Shown here: piece by piece, positions 4,987-6,017 of the stretch
Position numbering within the stretch: the first letter of the stretch is position 1
How the letters are laid out: each line of letters starts with the position of its first letter
Origin: an uncultured Roseiflexaceae bacterium
GTDB taxonomy: Bacteria > Chloroflexota > Chloroflexia > Chloroflexales > Roseiflexaceae
NCBI GenBank assembly: GCA_937974195.1
Contig: CALJIC010000097.1
Span: 1 to 6,017, forward strand
DNA length: 6,017 bases
Reading direction: 5' to 3'
Notes under the pieces: generated by a model
The model's input: the letters and a program-made list of their open reading frames with translations, nothing else
What the model was told of the DNA's origin: nothing
Databases searched by the model: none
Position numbers and translations under genes: made by a program

Positions 4987-5205
4987 TCACTTCGTTGAGC
5001 GGCGACGTGGTAGCAGCAAGAGCACTCCAATCACGAGGGTCACCACTCCTACAGCAAGCCAAGTAGGTGAGCCGCCGACGAGCGGTTCACAATTTGCGAA
5101 ACAGAGGATCGGCTGTATGCGAATGAGATCTGCACCTTGCAGCACCCACAGCACGCCAAGTGCTGCGAGGATAAGCCCAGCGATGATTCTTATGATTCTG
5201 AGCAT
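4987..5205 (-). CDS. Small two-helix membrane protein with extracytoplasmic CxxxC
   Basis: This 72-residue protein has hydrophobic helices at about 5-23 (IRIIAGLILAALGVLWVLQG) and 49-66 (WLAVGVVTLVIGVLLLL). The N-terminus (R3, R6) and the C-terminus (PRRRSTK) are basic and so probably cytoplasmic, which puts the loop between them outside. That loop contains ILCFANCEP, with Cys35 and Cys39 (CxxxC) able to form a disulfide or bind a ligand. The layout, with LGVLWVLQGADLI after the first helix, resembles a widespread group of short uncharacterised bacterial proteins of about 70 residues; no function is known to me. The start is secure: GGAGG at 5214-5218 lies 8 nt before ATG. It follows the 5286-5837 gene on the same strand after an 80-nt gap, so co-transcription is likely. 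The attC-like element begins 42 bases beyond its stop, so it could be a cassette gene. Confidence 0.75.
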   Translation of the reverse strand: MLRIIRIIAGLILAALGVLWVLQGADLIRIQPILCFANCEPLVGGSPTWLAVGVVTLVIGVLLLLPRRRSTK

Positions 5206-5229
5206 CTACATGTCCTCCATCGCTTCCTT

Positions 5230-5249
5230 GCACAACACACGTGTTTTGC
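5230..5249. promoter_or_regulatory. Imperfect palindrome between the two minus-strand genes
   Basis: GCACAACAC-AC-GTGTTTTGC is a 9-bp inverted repeat with one mismatch and a 2-bp centre. It lies 12 bases upstream of the small gene's ribosome site. The tight centre suits a dimeric regulator's operator better than an RNA hairpin. On the minus strand GTTGTGC (5230-5236) also differs by one base from the attC/attI core GTTRRRY, so it could mark the other end of a cassette. Confidence 0.25.
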
Positions 5250-5285
5250 GGATTGCATGAGGGGGTGTCTTAAGGTGGCGTAGCC

Positions 5286-5837
5286 TCAGTGGTGGACCAG
5301 GTTCTTGACCCAGAGCACGCCGAGCGTGAACACCACGGTGATCGCCACGTAGATCAGCGCGCGGGGCCGGCTCAGCGGCACCGAGCGCGCGGCGGCGTAC
5401 CCGACCACAGCGATGAACGCGAGCAGCAGCAGCTCGGCGACGCGCACGCCGCTCGGGCCGCCGATCAGCAACACGGGGATGACAGCGACGGCGGTGACGG
5501 CCAGCCCGCCGGCGAGCTGTGCACCGAGCAGCTCCAGGTTGGCCCTCGACAGCCGGCCGTGGTCGACCAGGCGCGTCGAGAGCCGGAAGGCCAGCGTGTG
5601 GGCGAGGATGAGGCCCACTGACGTGAGAAAGATCGTCAGTGCCGGACTCGCAGCGGTGCCGGGGTCGAGCGACGAGGGCAGCGCCACCAGCACCGCCAGC
5701 AGCGACAGGCTGATATAGAGCGCCATGGTGACGCCCTCGCGCACGCGCTCGTGGGCGTGCTCGCGAACGTGCGAGGCATCGCCTGCCTGGTGCACTTCGA
5801 GGCGAGATTGGCTTGTGTCGGTCCCCGGCTCCATCAT
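5286..5837 (-). CDS. Conserved-looking membrane protein with five predicted helices, unknown function
   Basis: This is a 183-residue protein. Residues 1-35 are hydrophilic and charged (ending REHAHERVREG) and probably cytoplasmic. Five hydrophobic segments follow at about 36-53 (VTMALYISLSLLAVLVAL), 64-84, 107-126, 132-149 and 159-177. Between segments 2 and 3 lies a charged loop, RLSTRLVDHGRLSRANLELL. No catalytic motif is evident. The style matches uncharacterised membrane proteins that I associate with Actinomycetota and Chloroflexota, but I cannot name a family. ATG 5837 is chosen because an ideal AGGAGG (5843-5848) lies 5 nt upstream; ATG 5834 is also possible. A GTG at 5843 overlaps the ribosome site and cannot be the start. 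It appears to be the first gene of a two-gene unit with the 72-residue protein. Confidence 0.78.
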   Translation of the reverse strand: MMEPGTDTSQSRLEVHQAGDASHVREHAHERVREGVTMALYISLSLLAVLVALPSSLDPGTAASPALTIFLTSVGLILAHTLAFRLSTRLVDHGRLSRANLELLGAQLAGGLAVTAVAVIPVLLIGGPSGVRVAELLLLAFIAVVGYAAARSVPLSRPRALIYVAITVVFTLGVLWVKNLVHH

Positions 5838-5981
5838 GTTCACCTCCTCCCAGGGGTGATGAGCGACGCAGGACGAAAGCAGGGTGTACTCTCTGCTTAT
5901 TCGTTCGCAATGGCGGTGGCGGCGCTCGTCCTCCGTCCAATCCGCTCAGCGTTTCACACCGGCTCTTGAGAGCTTCGAGTA

Positions 5982-6010
5982 ATTATTCCGCACAAATACG
6001 AAACCGCCAA
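5982..6010 (-). promoter_or_regulatory. Sigma-70-like promoter for the minus-strand pair
   Basis: On the minus strand TTGGCG (6005-6010, four of six) is followed after exactly 17 bp by AATAAT (5982-5987, five of six to TATAAT). It lies in the most AT-rich patch of this end. Transcription would start near 5975, giving a leader of roughly 140 nt before ATG 5837. A small GCTC/GAGC hairpin (5962-5973) lies near the predicted start site. Bases 5850-5960 hold no gene that I can support. Confidence 0.5.
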
Positions 6011-6017
6011 CTGCGGC

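Noticed and set aside
4773..5030. Minus-strand 85-codon frame containing NHAVQPTP
   Set aside because: It overlaps the 72-residue gene out of frame and reads through the attC-like element, so it is taken as repeat-derived translation, not a gene.
5206..5940. 244-codon minus-strand frame overlapping the five-helix protein
   Set aside because: It lacks any domain pattern, is Arg/Pro-rich, and runs out of frame across a gene with an ideal ribosome site and a clean membrane topology.

Overview
The window is a very GC-rich bacterial segment. It has strong GGAGG-type ribosome binding sites, GTG/TTG as possible starts, and several small lineage-type membrane or DNA-binding proteins. The protein styles (MFS_3 exporter with a C-terminal alpha/beta domain, a short AT-hook protein, a five-helix membrane protein with an REHxxERVxEGVTMALYISLSLLA-like first helix) recall Chloroflexota or Actinomycetota. 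I lean to Chloroflexota, with low confidence, because no rRNA or housekeeping marker is present.

Layout, left to right. (1) 1-138 is a control region with repeated GTGCAGG half-sites, a TATATAAT -10 element and a GC hairpin that contains the ribosome binding site of the next gene. (2) 139-1752 (+) is a 12-helix MFS_3-type exporter with a soluble C-terminal domain. (3) 1753-2477 is a long region with no ordinary gene. It holds a possible promoter, a possible 43-codon leader ORF with a good Shine-Dalgarno, an 11-copy, 21-bp tandem repeat array at 1985-2215, and a GC-rich foldable segment. (4) 2478-2873 (+) is a 131-residue basic protein ending in an AT-hook, closed by a clear intrinsic terminator. 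(5) 3135-4526 (+) is a DHA2-type (EmrB/QacA-like) drug:H+ antiporter behind its own TATATAAT promoter. (6) 4527-4986 has no convincing gene. It contains a strong hairpin just after the antiporter and a 243-bp element with 34-nt imperfect inverted ends that look like the R and L boxes of an integron attC site. (7) 4987-5205 and 5286-5837 are two minus-strand membrane-protein genes of unknown function, probably co-transcribed from a promoter at 5982-6010.

How the parts fit together. The two MFS genes point to export of drugs or other small molecules, but no regulator gene is visible. They belong to different families, so they are not a recent duplication. Both carry the same TATATAAT element, so they may share an expression programme.

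The most unusual signal is the 21-bp array. Its period equals about two DNA helical turns, it places an AT-rich core on one helix face in GC-rich DNA, and it lies 262 bp before a gene for an AT-hook protein. A protein-plus-site pair (nucleoid organisation, autoregulation, or an iteron- or centromere-like locus) is a testable idea, not a demonstrated one.
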